NCBI GenBank assembly: GCA_034429215.1
Contig: DAOUGI010000102.1
Coordinates: 1-20,119 of the forward strand
Direction: 5' to 3'
Source of the DNA: JAFGOG01 sp034429215
GTDB lineage: Bacteria > Chloroflexota > Anaerolineae > JAAYZQ01
DNA length: 20,119 nt
Shown here: one piece after another, positions 14,245 through 20,119 of the stretch
Numbering within the stretch: the stretch's first letter is position 1
How the letters are laid out: each line of letters begins with the position of its first letter
Notes under the pieces: model-generated
The model's database searches: none
The model's input: only the letters and a program-made list of their open reading frames with translations
What the model was told of the DNA's origin: nothing
Program-made: the position numbers and the translations under genes

Positions 14245-16422
14245 CTATCGACCCGACCCTTTGCTCGCCAGCGGCAAGTAGATTCGAACCTTCTTTGGCC
14301 TGATGGCGATGCACCACGAGAATTGCGAGCTGGTCCCGTCCTGATCGGTGGCGGTGGCGGTGACCAAGTGGCCGGGCGTGTAACTGCCCGGAAAGTTCAT
14401 GCTGGCAAAGGGCATCACCCCGCTCGGCGTGCCGTACAGGGTCACGCTGCCCAGATAGTCTTGCCCCTCGCCTTCGCCGCTTGGATCGCACAGCTCGCTG
14501 ACGAAAAAGTCCAGCTCGTGATCCATATTCGGGGTGCCGGTCAGCACGCCGCTGATGCTCAGCACCTCCGGATCATCTACGGCCACGGCATTGGTCAGGA
14601 CCGGTATGCCTACGTCGGCATCGGAATAGATCCCCAGGTCGGCGTTGTCGTACACGGCGTTGCCGCGGATGGCGTTGCCGACGATGGACCCGACCACGCT
14701 GACGCCGTAGCGGCCGTTGTTGGCGATGACGTTGCCGCCCGCGGGCGACGGCCCGGCGAGCCTGCCGGCCACACCGCCGATGGTGTTGTGGTGGGCGCTG
14801 CTCCACACCACCACGCCATCCGTGGCGTTGCCCAGGGGTGTGACGCCATCGAGGCCGACGCCGATATAGTTGCCCTGTACTGTGTTCCCGGAGGAGCTGC
14901 TGTAGGCAATGCTGACGCCGGCGCCGCCGTTGCCGGAGATGACGTTTCGAGCCCCCGCCGCTGTCCCGCCGACGATGGCGCCGGCGGACTCGTCGATCAA
15001 GATGCCCCGCGCGCCGTTGGGGATGGCCGCCAGCCCGGTCTTGTCGGTGCCGATCAGGTTGCCGACGATCAGGTTGTCCGCGCCGCTGCCATCGAGGCAG
15101 ATGCCACTCTGCTCATTGCCGGCGATCACATTCCGGCCCGCGGTGGCCACGCCGCCGATGGTGTTGCTCGACGCCCCGTCGGATATGCGCACGCCGTACT
15201 GGTTGGCCAGGGCCGACGATCCCGTGGCGGTGACGCCGATATAGTTGCCCGCCACCTTGTTGGACTGGGTGCCCGCTCCGGCCAGGCTGACGCCGACCCA
15301 GCTTTCGCCCGAGATGACGTTCCTTTCGGCGCTGTCCGACTGCCCGTCCAGGTTGGTGCCGACGATGTTGTGCTGCGCGCCTCCGCTCACACCGACTCCG
15401 GTGCCGTCGCTGAGCGACGCGCTGCCGCTCTGGTCGACGCCGATATAGTTGCCCGCCACCCGGTTGTAATCGGCGCCGGCGCCGGTGATCTGGACGCCGC
15501 CGTGAACGTTGCCGGCGATCACGTTCCTTTCGCCGGTGTCGCCGCTGCCGTCGCCGTTGGTGCCGATCACGTTATAGGCCGCGCCGGCGGTGATGCGCAC
15601 GCCATAGCCGTTGCCGATGGCCGCCCCGCCGGCGGCGTTGACGCCGATATAGTTGCCGGCCACCCTGTTGCTGTCGGTGTAGATGTCGATCCCATAGTCA
15701 CTGTTGCCCGAGATCACATTCCGTTCCAGCGTGTCGGACACGCCATCGCCATCGGCGCCGATCAGGTTGCCCGTGCCCGATTCGATGTATACACCCCAGC
15801 GATTGGGGGCGGCGCTGCTGCCGTCTGTGCCGATATAGTTGCCAGAGATGCGGTTGTTGCTGCCATAGACGTGCACGCCGGCTGCGATGTTGGAATAGAT
15901 CCGGTTCCCCTCGGCCGCGTCGCCGGCGCCGTTTCCGTCGACGCCGATGACGTTGTTGTTTCCGCCATAGATCAAGACGCCGTGCAGCGGGAAGCCAAAG
16001 ATGTTGAACCCCTGGATCTTGTTGCCGCTGGAGCTGATCACCAGGCCAGAAACGCCGCCGCCGGCATTGAGACCGGACAGGTAGACGCCGTTTCCGACGA
16101 TGGTCAGGTCGCCCAGGACGAGCCAGGGCAGCTCCGTGGCCGGAGCGATGACGACGATCGAGTCGAGCACGGTGATCACGTCGGCGCCCGACACATACTC
16201 GGCCGTCTGGATGGCCGCCCGCAGGGTGCAGTGCCCGTTTCCCGCCGCGGTCTCGCACACGCCCGAGCCCCCGGTGGCGTCGGGCAGGTCGCCGCTGTCG
16301 TTGACCGTGATCTCTGCCGCGGGCGCGGCAGGGGTGGGCTGCACCTCTGCCCGGACAACGCCAAGGCTCATCGCCAAGATCATCACGAGGGAAAACAGGA
16401 CCGGCAAGCATCTGGTTCTCAT
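14245..16422 (-). CDS. Secreted right-handed parallel beta-helix (PbH1-repeat) protein with YLP tail
   Basis: A 725-residue secreted protein. The signal peptide is residues 1-25 (cleavage likely after VRA). Residues 37-75 (ITVNDSGDLPD, C56, CTLRAAIQ at 65-72) match the CSLREA-type N-cap found before beta-helices. From about 90 to 620 the sequence is built from PbH1 coils with recurring GNYIGV, ERNVISGN, GV-I-GA and N-IG phrases, about 13 GN-IG turns. After a final globular segment the C-terminus is VRIYLPLASKGSGR, like the kelch protein's tail. I chose the ATG at 16422, with an AAAGGAG site seven bases upstream and a signal peptide directly after; a longer frame upstream lacks these. Such proteins bind or degrade polysaccharides or act as adhesins; no catalytic site is evident. 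Confidence 0.88.
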   Translation of the reverse strand: MRTRCLPVLFSLVMILAMSLGVVRAEVQPTPAAPAAEITVNDSGDLPDATGGSGVCETAAGNGHCTLRAAIQTAEYVSGADVITVLDSIVVIAPATELPWLVLGDLTIVGNGVYLSGLNAGGGVSGLVISSSGNKIQGFNIFGFPLHGVLIYGGNNNVIGVDGNGAGDAAEGNRIYSNIAAGVHVYGSNNRISGNYIGTDGSSAAPNRWGVYIESGTGNLIGADGDGVSDTLERNVISGNSDYGIDIYTDSNRVAGNYIGVNAAGGAAIGNGYGVRITAGAAYNVIGTNGDGSGDTGERNVIAGNVHGGVQITGAGADYNRVAGNYIGVDQSGSASLSDGTGVGVSGGAQHNIVGTNLDGQSDSAERNVISGESWVGVSLAGAGTQSNKVAGNYIGVTATGSSALANQYGVRISDGASSNTIGGVATAGRNVIAGNEQSGICLDGSGADNLIVGNLIGTDKTGLAAIPNGARGILIDESAGAIVGGTAAGARNVISGNGGAGVSIAYSSSSGNTVQGNYIGVGLDGVTPLGNATDGVVVWSSAHHNTIGGVAGRLAGPSPAGGNVIANNGRYGVSVVGSIVGNAIRGNAVYDNADLGIYSDADVGIPVLTNAVAVDDPEVLSISGVLTGTPNMDHELDFFVSELCDPSGEGEGQDYLGSVTLYGTPSGVMPFASMNFPGSYTPGHLVTATATDQDGTSSQFSWCIAIRPKKVRIYLPLASKGSGR

Positions 16423-16644
16423 TTCGCGCTCCTTTCGCAGATCGTCTATGCAATCAACCGCATGCCCTGAGGCACCGCCACCATGCGCCGGCCTGGGGTT
16501 AGGCCGAAGCGTCGACGGCAGGCGGACTCGGGCGACAAACTGCTGCTGCGCGCGGCAAAAGCTGCCAGGTCCACCTACCACCCGGATGAGCCGCATCGGT
16601 CCCTGCCTGAAAGCTCGTTTGGCCCGTGGCAGGGATGAGACTGT
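16423..16644 (-). promoter_or_regulatory. Long 5' leader of the beta-helix gene
   Basis: From the promoter to the ATG there are about 220 untranslated bases. Near the 5' end, 16600-16607 pairs perfectly with 16628-16635 (8 bp, 20-base loop). Beyond that I see no gene and no clear riboswitch consensus. A leader this long is unusual for a promoter this strong and may hold post-transcriptional control. Confidence 0.45.
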
Positions 16645-16650
16645 AAGCCT

Positions 16651-16679
16651 ATTATACCAGGATCCCGGCCAAGAGTCAA
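16651..16679 (-). promoter_or_regulatory. Strong sigma70-type promoter of the beta-helix gene
   Basis: On the minus strand -35 TTGACT (16674-16679, five of six), a 17-base spacer and a perfect -10 TATAAT (16651-16656). The nearest downstream start codon with a good ribosome site is the ATG at 16422. Confidence 0.75.
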
Positions 16680-16770
16680 GCGATCCGCGGTTGTTATTGT
16701 CGAGTTGGCGGGCGAAGGCGGGCGGATACCTGCGGCCGGGCGGGCGTGCTGCGCGCCAAGCCGGTCCATA

Positions 16771-16803
16771 AGACCTGACAGGTTTTCAAAACCTGGCAGG
16801 TCT
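16771..16803. repeat. Palindromic repeat (16-bp arms)
   Basis: A near-perfect inverted repeat: 16771-16786 against 16788-16803 with one mismatch, and a single base at the centre. The core reads ACCTGACAGGTTTT and its complement. It lies nine bases after the stop of the aldo/keto reductase relic and may have been that gene's terminator or a mobile repeat. Nothing else was seen between 16680 and 16770. Confidence 0.7.
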
Positions 16804-16812
16804 TTCCCCGGC

Positions 16813-16935
16813 TCAACGGCCGGTCTGCCGCTCGTGTTCTTCGGGGTAGCGGGCCCCCTGCACCGTGATGCGGGCCAGGGCGCCCTCGATCTCCCACAGG
16901 TCGTCCTCCGCCAGATCGACGGCGACCGCGCCGAT
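16813..16935 (-). pseudogene. Aldo/keto reductase, C-terminal relic (40 codons)
   Basis: On the minus strand 40 codons from 16935 to a TGA at 16813 read IGAVAVDLAEDDLWEIEGAL and then ARITVQGARYPEEHERQTGR. This is the typical C-terminal helix and tail of aldo/keto reductases, in which the segment before it would be EEN or similar and the tail is usually IxVQGxRYPxxxxxxxGR. Homology stops within two bases of the palindrome at 16937-16969, beyond which no aldo/keto reductase sequence is visible. There is no start codon or ribosome site. The piece is therefore a truncated remnant left by deletion or repeat insertion. Family assignment is from recall of the tail motif. Confidence 0.66.
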
Positions 16936-16936
16936 A

Positions 16937-16969
16937 ACCTTCCAGGAAGCTCGAAGCTTCCTGGAAGGT
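16937..16969. repeat. Perfect palindromic repeat (15-bp arms, CGA loop)
   Basis: Bases 16937-16951 and 16955-16969 are exact reverse complements around CGA. The arms read ACCTTCCAGGAAGCT. It abuts the broken edge of the aldo/keto reductase relic. There is no T tract on either strand, so a repeat element is more likely than a simple terminator. Confidence 0.75.
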
Positions 16970-17065
16970 GTACTCACACCACCCGGTCGAAGAAGGGCAG
17001 GCGGCGGATGAGCGCGGCGAGGGTCAAAACGCGGATTTCCACATCAGCCCGGCCGCGGGCGCGGG
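16970..17065 (-). other. Unassigned spacer, possible second gene relic
   Basis: On the minus strand the frame ending at the TGA 16974-16976 reads ADVEIRVLTLAALIRRLP and ends FFDRVV. It has no start codon of its own and looks more protein-like than random GC-rich sequence. I cannot assign a family. It may be a second truncated 3' end next to the palindrome, or chance. Confidence 0.2.
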
Positions 17066-17974
17066 TCACGGCTCGTCGCACTTGTTGCAGCACACCTGGC
17101 AGCATATCTCGTAACAGCGGCAGTGGCCGCACACCCCATCGTTGCAGCCGCACTCTTTTTTGGTCGGGCGCGAAAAGCCCATGAAGGTGAACGAGCGCAG
17201 ATAGGTCTCGTTGAGCGTCTCGTACTGGGCCGACGGCCCGTTGGGGCAGCGGACGATGGCCACGCTCCACCACGCCTCGCGCCCGTTCTCCAGCGAGCCG
17301 TCTATCCAGTGGTTCCACACCGGGTCGCGCGCCCTCTCTTCCAGGTCGACCGTCAGCGACGCCTCCTTGCCGGGGATGCCCAGCGCGTGCGCCTCGGTCC
17401 GCACGTCGCCGAATATGCGGACGTGCACGACATAATACTGGTCGGCGGCCAGCGGGCCCGCCGCGGTCCAGGTAAAGGTCTGCAGGTCCCAGATGCCGGC
17501 GAAATCGATCGGCTCGCGGAGCGTGGGGGGCGAGGGCGGCGGCAGGGGCGCCGTGGGCCGCGCCGTGGGCGTCACCGACGGGGTGGGCGTCGCCGTCGCC
17601 GGGCGCCGGGTGTTCGTGGGCGGCGGGGTGTCGGTCGGCGGGGCCGGGGTGGCGCTGGGAGTGACCGGCGTCAGGGTGGGCCGGGCGGTGGGCGGCGGCG
17701 TCGGGCTGGGCGTGGCGGCCGGCGGGGCGGCGGTCGGCCGGGGAGCGGCGGTGGGCCGGGGCGGCGGCGTCTCCGAGGGCCAGGCCGCCTGCGCGCGCGC
17801 CGCGCCGGCCTGGGCCGTGGCCGTCTCAGCCGCCTCGCGGTTCTTGGCCGCCAGCATCAGGCCAAAGACCAGCGCCGCGGCCGCGCACGCCGCGCACACG
17901 ATGGACGCGGCGCAGCCTGCCATGGCGGCCAGCCTGCCCTTTGGCAATCCCCGGAGCCCCTTTCTCCAATCCAT
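17066..17974 (-). CDS. Membrane-anchored Pro/Thr-rich protein with cysteine-rich C-terminal tail
   Basis: A 302-residue protein of unknown function. A short basic N-terminus is followed by one hydrophobic helix (about 18-43, three cysteines) that anchors it, then a spacer (66-152) made almost only of Pro, Thr, Ala and Ser, typical of surface-protein stalks. The domain at 153-270 is probably a beta-sandwich (WDLQTFTWTAAGPLAADQYYVV), reminiscent of Chloroflexota extracellular domains that follow such stalks. The last 28 residues hold ten cysteines (275, 277, 282, 285, 287, 291, 292, 295, 296, 299), with CxC, CxxC and two CC pairs. This could bind metal or form a disulfide knot. A strong promoter lies just upstream; the ATG at 17974 has a GGGGAG site. 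Confidence 0.78.
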   Translation of the reverse strand: MDWRKGLRGLPKGRLAAMAGCAASIVCAACAAAALVFGLMLAAKNREAAETATAQAGAARAQAAWPSETPPPRPTAAPRPTAAPPAATPSPTPPPTARPTLTPVTPSATPAPPTDTPPPTNTRRPATATPTPSVTPTARPTAPLPPPSPPTLREPIDFAGIWDLQTFTWTAAGPLAADQYYVVHVRIFGDVRTEAHALGIPGKEASLTVDLEERARDPVWNHWIDGSLENGREAWWSVAIVRCPNGPSAQYETLNETYLRSFTFMGFSRPTKKECGCNDGVCGHCRCYEICCQVCCNKCDEP

Positions 17975-18018
17975 CCGCGCGCAACTCCCCTCAATGCTCC
18001 CGGCCGGAACCGCCTTGC

Positions 18019-18047
18019 ATTATGCCCGATAGGTCCCTTCTTGTCAA
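18019..18047 (-). promoter_or_regulatory. Sigma70-type promoter of the cysteine-tail gene
   Basis: On the minus strand a perfect -35 TTGACA (18042-18047), a 17-base spacer and -10 CATAAT (18019-18024), five of six. It gives a leader of about 38 nt before the ATG at 17974. Confidence 0.72.
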
Positions 18048-18049
18048 AC

Positions 18050-18165
18050 GCCTCTCTCTCCCTCTCCCCGTGGGCGAGACCGCTCCTACTCCCTCTCCCC
18101 CTGGGGGAGACCGCTGTTCAGTGCAGCGCGTAGCGCAGCAGGGAGGGGGTGAGGGGGAAATGCCA
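18050..18165. repeat. Degenerate CCCTCTCC/GGGAG repeat region
   Basis: The gap of about 330 bases between the cysteine-tail gene and the DUF454 gene has no convincing gene. It holds two similar units, CCCTCTCCCCGTGGGCGAGA and CCCTCTCCCCCTGGGGGAGA (each followed by CCGCT), then GGGAGGGGGTGAGGG. These resemble the palindrome in the pstS-pstC gap. They look like copies of a dispersed repeat. I see nothing further in 18166-18278. Confidence 0.5.
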
Positions 18166-18305
18166 CCTTGCAAGCGCCTACCCAACAAGAGGAATTACAT
18201 CCGCCCCTCGCCCTCCTTCCCGGAGGTGCGCCAGAGGTCTGCCTCTCACGGACCAGAGCAGCAAGCAACCCAAGGGAGAAAAAAACCGGCGTCAGGGGCC
18301 TCTTG

Positions 18306-18737
18306 TCAGGCAGGGTCTTGCGGCCCATCGTCCCCGTCGCGGAGTGGAGGATTGCCCAACACCGGCCTGGCCGTCTTGGTTTTGAGCAGATGGACGGTGA
18401 CGGCGACCGCGATGCCGAGCAAGATGCCCTTCACCCACCATTGGGGCGCCACGACCCACGCGGCATAGCCGATCGTCAGCCACAACAGCGAGATGGCAGC
18501 CGCCTTGTGCCACAGCGGTATGCCTCTGCCTTCTCGATAGTTCCTGATATAGGTCCCGAACCAGCGATTGGTCATCAGCCAGTGGTAAAACCGCTCCGAG
18601 CTGCGGGCATAGCACACGGCGGCCAGAAGCAGGAGCGGGGTGGTCGGCAGCAGGGGCACGAACAGGCCGAACACCGCCAGCGCCACACACAGGGTGCCGG
18701 CGGTCACCAACAGAGCTCGGGTCAAGCGTTTCCTCAC
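18306..18737 (-). CDS. DUF454 (YbaN-like) inner-membrane protein
   Basis: A 143-residue membrane protein. The conserved block GLFVPLLPTTPLLLLAAVCYARSSERFYHWL near the N-terminus, followed by YIRNYREGRGIPLWHKAAA, is the DUF454/YbaN signature. Predicted helices are at about 8-45 (one long or two short) and two more near 80-125. I chose the GTG at 18737 because GGAAGGA sits seven bases upstream and homologues start close to the first helix; a longer frame from a GTG at 18779 lacks a good site. A promoter lies upstream (18806-18834). The function of the family is unknown. The gene is divergent from the CorC-like gene. Confidence 0.85.
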   Translation of the reverse strand: MRKRLTRALLVTAGTLCVALAVFGLFVPLLPTTPLLLLAAVCYARSSERFYHWLMTNRWFGTYIRNYREGRGIPLWHKAAAISLLWLTIGYAAWVVAPQWWVKGILLGIAVAVTVHLLKTKTARPVLGNPPLRDGDDGPQDPA

Positions 18738-18805
18738 GAGACAGTCCTTCCGTGCCGGCGGCTGCCCATCCCCCGCCACGGGGATAGGCTGCGCCTCACC
18801 CGGCG

Positions 18806-18834
18806 AGTCTACCCGACAGCCCGGCCCTTGTCAA
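18806..18834 (-). promoter_or_regulatory. Promoter of the DUF454 gene
   Basis: On the minus strand a perfect -35 TTGACA (18829-18834), a 17-base spacer and a weaker -10 TAGACT (18806-18811), four of six. It gives a leader of about 60 nt to the GTG at 18737. Confidence 0.6.
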
Positions 18835-18849
18835 GTCGGCCCTACGCCG

Positions 18850-18870
18850 GCGAAGGGTCTCTCTTGGCCA
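18850..18870 (+). repeat. Half copy of the 14133-14200 palindromic repeat
   Basis: These 21 bases match 14149-14169 with one mismatch. The match ends near the centre of the parent palindrome, so only an inner part of one arm is present. It contains TTGGCC, the apparent -35 of the downstream gene. Confidence 0.6.
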
Positions 18871-18892
18871 TCCTCGGAAACGATGCTATAAT
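18864..18892 (+). promoter_or_regulatory. Promoter of the CorC/hemolysin-like gene
   Basis: A perfect -10 TATAAT (18887-18892) lies 17 bases after TTGGCC (18864-18869), four of six matches to -35, which lies in the repeat fragment. Transcription would start near 18899, with a small hairpin (18923-18927 with 18934-18938) in the leader. Confidence 0.62.
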
Positions 18893-18965
18893 GCCAAGGC
18901 TTGCATCGCGGACGCCCGCCCGGCAGGGGTTGGCCTGCGGCGGCGTGGCGCTCTTGGGGGATGGC

Positions 18966-20119
18966 ATGAATCGGATCGCAATCGAGATACTCATCATCGT
19001 GCTGCTCATCCTGGTCAACGGCCTTTTCGCCATGGCCGAGATCGCCATCGTCTCGGCCCGCAAGACGAGACTTCAGCAGCAAGCCCAAGAGGGAAACAAA
19101 AAAGCGCTCGTCGCCCTGGAGCTCGCCAACGCCCCGAACCAGTTCCTGGCCACGGTCCAGATCGGCATTACCCTGGTGGGCATCGTCGCCGGCGCCTTTG
19201 GCGGCGCCACGATCGCCGAAAAGCTGGCCGACGCCCTCCGGCAGGTCCCGCCCCTGGCGCCCTACGGCGAGGCCATTGGAGTCGCCGTCGTCGTGCTGTC
19301 CATCACCTACCTGACCCTCGTCATCGGCGAGCTGGTCCCCAAGCGTCTGGGCCTCAACAACGCCGAGCAGGTGGCGGCCCGCCTCGCCCCCTTTATGCGC
19401 ACCCTGTCCCGCCTGGCATCGCCCGCCGTCCGTTCCCTTGGCCTGTCCACCGACCTGGTTCTGCGCCTCCTCGGCGTGCGGCCGGGCGAAGAGACCCCTG
19501 TCAGCGAAGAGGAGATCAACCTCCTCCTCGAGCACGGCACGCGGGCAGGCGTGTTTCAGCTTGCCGAGCAGGAGATGGTCGAGCAAGTCTTTCTCCTGGG
19601 CGATGCCACCGTCAAGGCGATCATGACCCCCAGGCCGGAAATCGTCTGGCTGAACCTGGACGACCCGGCGGAAGAGCTGAGCCGCATCGTCGCCGCGGGC
19701 GGGCACTCGCGCTATCCCGTCGGGCGAGGCGATCTGGACCACGTGCTCGGCCTGGTGCTCATCAAAAACCTGCTGGCCGCGTGTCTCGAGGCCAAGCCCT
19801 TGGACATCGAGGCCGCACTTCAGCCGGCCCTCTTCCTGCCCGAGAGCGCCACTGCCCTGGAAGCGGTGGCGCGGCTCAAGGAGCAACACACCGACGCCGC
19901 CCTGGTCATCGACGAATATGGCGGGCTGGAAGGGCTGATCACCGTCGACGACATCCTGCGGGCCATCGTCGGCGACATCCCCACCTCGGGTCAGGCCGTC
20001 GAGCCGGGCGCAGTCAGGCGCGAGGATGGATCCTGGCTGCTGGACGGCGCGCTGCCGATCGCGCAGGTCAAGAGACTGCTCGACATCGTCTCGCTGCCTC
20101 ACCAGGACTCGGCCTACCA
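18966..20119 (+). CDS. CNNM/CBS-domain membrane protein, CorC/HlyC (hemolysin-like, UPF0053) family, 3' end outside window
   Basis: The frame is open from the ATG at 18966 to the window edge, 384 codons without a stop. Residues 1 to about 190 form the CNNM (DUF21) membrane domain: helix 1 with LVNGLFAMAEIAIVSARKTR, then NAPNQFLATVQIGITLVGI and LVIGELVPKRLGL, the conserved proline-kink motifs. A short helical link with VSEEEINLLLEHGTRAGVF leads to a pair of CBS domains (about 215-335; IMTPRPEIVWL, SRYPVGRGD, DEYGGLEGLITVDDILRAIVGDI), which bind adenine nucleotides and regulate transport. The start of the C-terminal CorC_HlyC domain (from about 350, DGSWLLDGALPIAQVKRLL) is present. Members export Mg2+ or other cations; the hemolysin name is historical. 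The ATG has a GGGGGA site. Confidence 0.92.
   Translation, partial: MNRIAIEILIIVLLILVNGLFAMAEIAIVSARKTRLQQQAQEGNKKALVALELANAPNQFLATVQIGITLVGIVAGAFGGATIAEKLADALRQVPPLAPYGEAIGVAVVVLSITYLTLVIGELVPKRLGLNNAEQVAARLAPFMRTLSRLASPAVRSLGLSTDLVLRLLGVRPGEETPVSEEEINLLLEHGTRAGVFQLAEQEMVEQVFLLGDATVKAIMTPRPEIVWLNLDDPAEELSRIVAAGGHSRYPVGRGDLDHVLGLVLIKNLLAACLEAKPLDIEAALQPALFLPESATALEAVARLKEQHTDAALVIDEYGGLEGLITVDDILRAIVGDIPTSGQAVEPGAVRREDGSWLLDGALPIAQVKRLLDIVSLPHQDSAY

Noticed and set aside
14239..16470. 743-residue plus-strand open frame across the beta-helix gene
   Set aside because: The Ala/Val/Asp/Gly-rich repeats are the complement of the GNYIG coils; no start context or family resemblance.
16560..16650. 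Resemblance of the beta-helix leader to a class I c-di-GMP riboswitch (GGG-CAAAC, GGGAC, CCGGG, GTAGGT in order on the minus strand)
   Set aside because: The GNRA-capped hairpin after CAAAC and the proper P1 pairing are absent, and the spacing is wrong. An infernal search would settle it.
18279..18305. Possible intrinsic terminator after the DUF454 gene (seven T residues on the minus strand)
   Set aside because: The sequence before the T tract gives only a 3-4 bp stem; too weak to list as a terminator.
18831..20102. 423-residue minus-strand open frame at the right end
   Set aside because: It is the shadow of the CorC/HlyC-like gene, whose motifs on the plus strand are unmistakable.

Overview
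The window is a GC-rich bacterial chromosome segment, most likely from a Chloroflexota (Anaerolineae/Caldilineae-like) bacterium. The taxonomic call is inference. It rests on base composition, on Thr/Pro-rich linkers in surface proteins, on two secreted proteins that end in a Tyr-Leu-Pro tail (VYLPVV and IYLPLA), and on several short palindromic intergenic repeats. Gene order is dense and ordinary, with strong sigma70-like promoters (17-bp spacers) in front of most transcription units. I see no CRISPR array, insertion sequence, tRNA or rRNA.

Left end (1-4203): the 3' part of a DUF885-like zinc peptidase is translationally coupled to a secreted 12-blade kelch protein. Converging on it is a CorA-type Mg2+/Co2+ transporter with a clear intrinsic terminator. 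The corA promoter lies about 340 nt upstream of its start codon, leaving a long, hairpin-rich leader that I could not assign to a known riboswitch.

Centre (4204-12243, all on the minus strand): a complete phosphate-starvation locus in the order phoB-phoR-pstS-pstC-pstA-pstB-arsC-phoU. PhoR/PhoB sense and regulate, PstSCAB imports phosphate, PhoU links transporter and kinase, and a thioredoxin-type arsenate reductase sits between pstB and phoU, where it could detoxify arsenate that enters through Pst. Four direct repeats with an exact 11-bp period lie just upstream of a pstS -10 element and look like a Pho box.

Right part (12244-20119): a rhomboid protease divergent from phoB; a membrane-anchored M23-like peptidase; a large secreted parallel beta-helix protein with a strong promoter and a leader of about 220 nt; a relic of an aldo/keto reductase between two palindromic repeats; a membrane-anchored Pro/Thr-rich protein with an extraordinary cysteine-rich tail; a DUF454 membrane protein; and, divergent from it, the 5' part of a CNNM/CBS/CorC (hemolysin-like) membrane protein that runs off the window.

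The most interesting items are the corA leader, the Pho box, arsC inside the pst operon, the cysteine-rich tail, the shared YLP tails, and the dispersed palindromes, one half-copy of which appears to supply a promoter -35 element.
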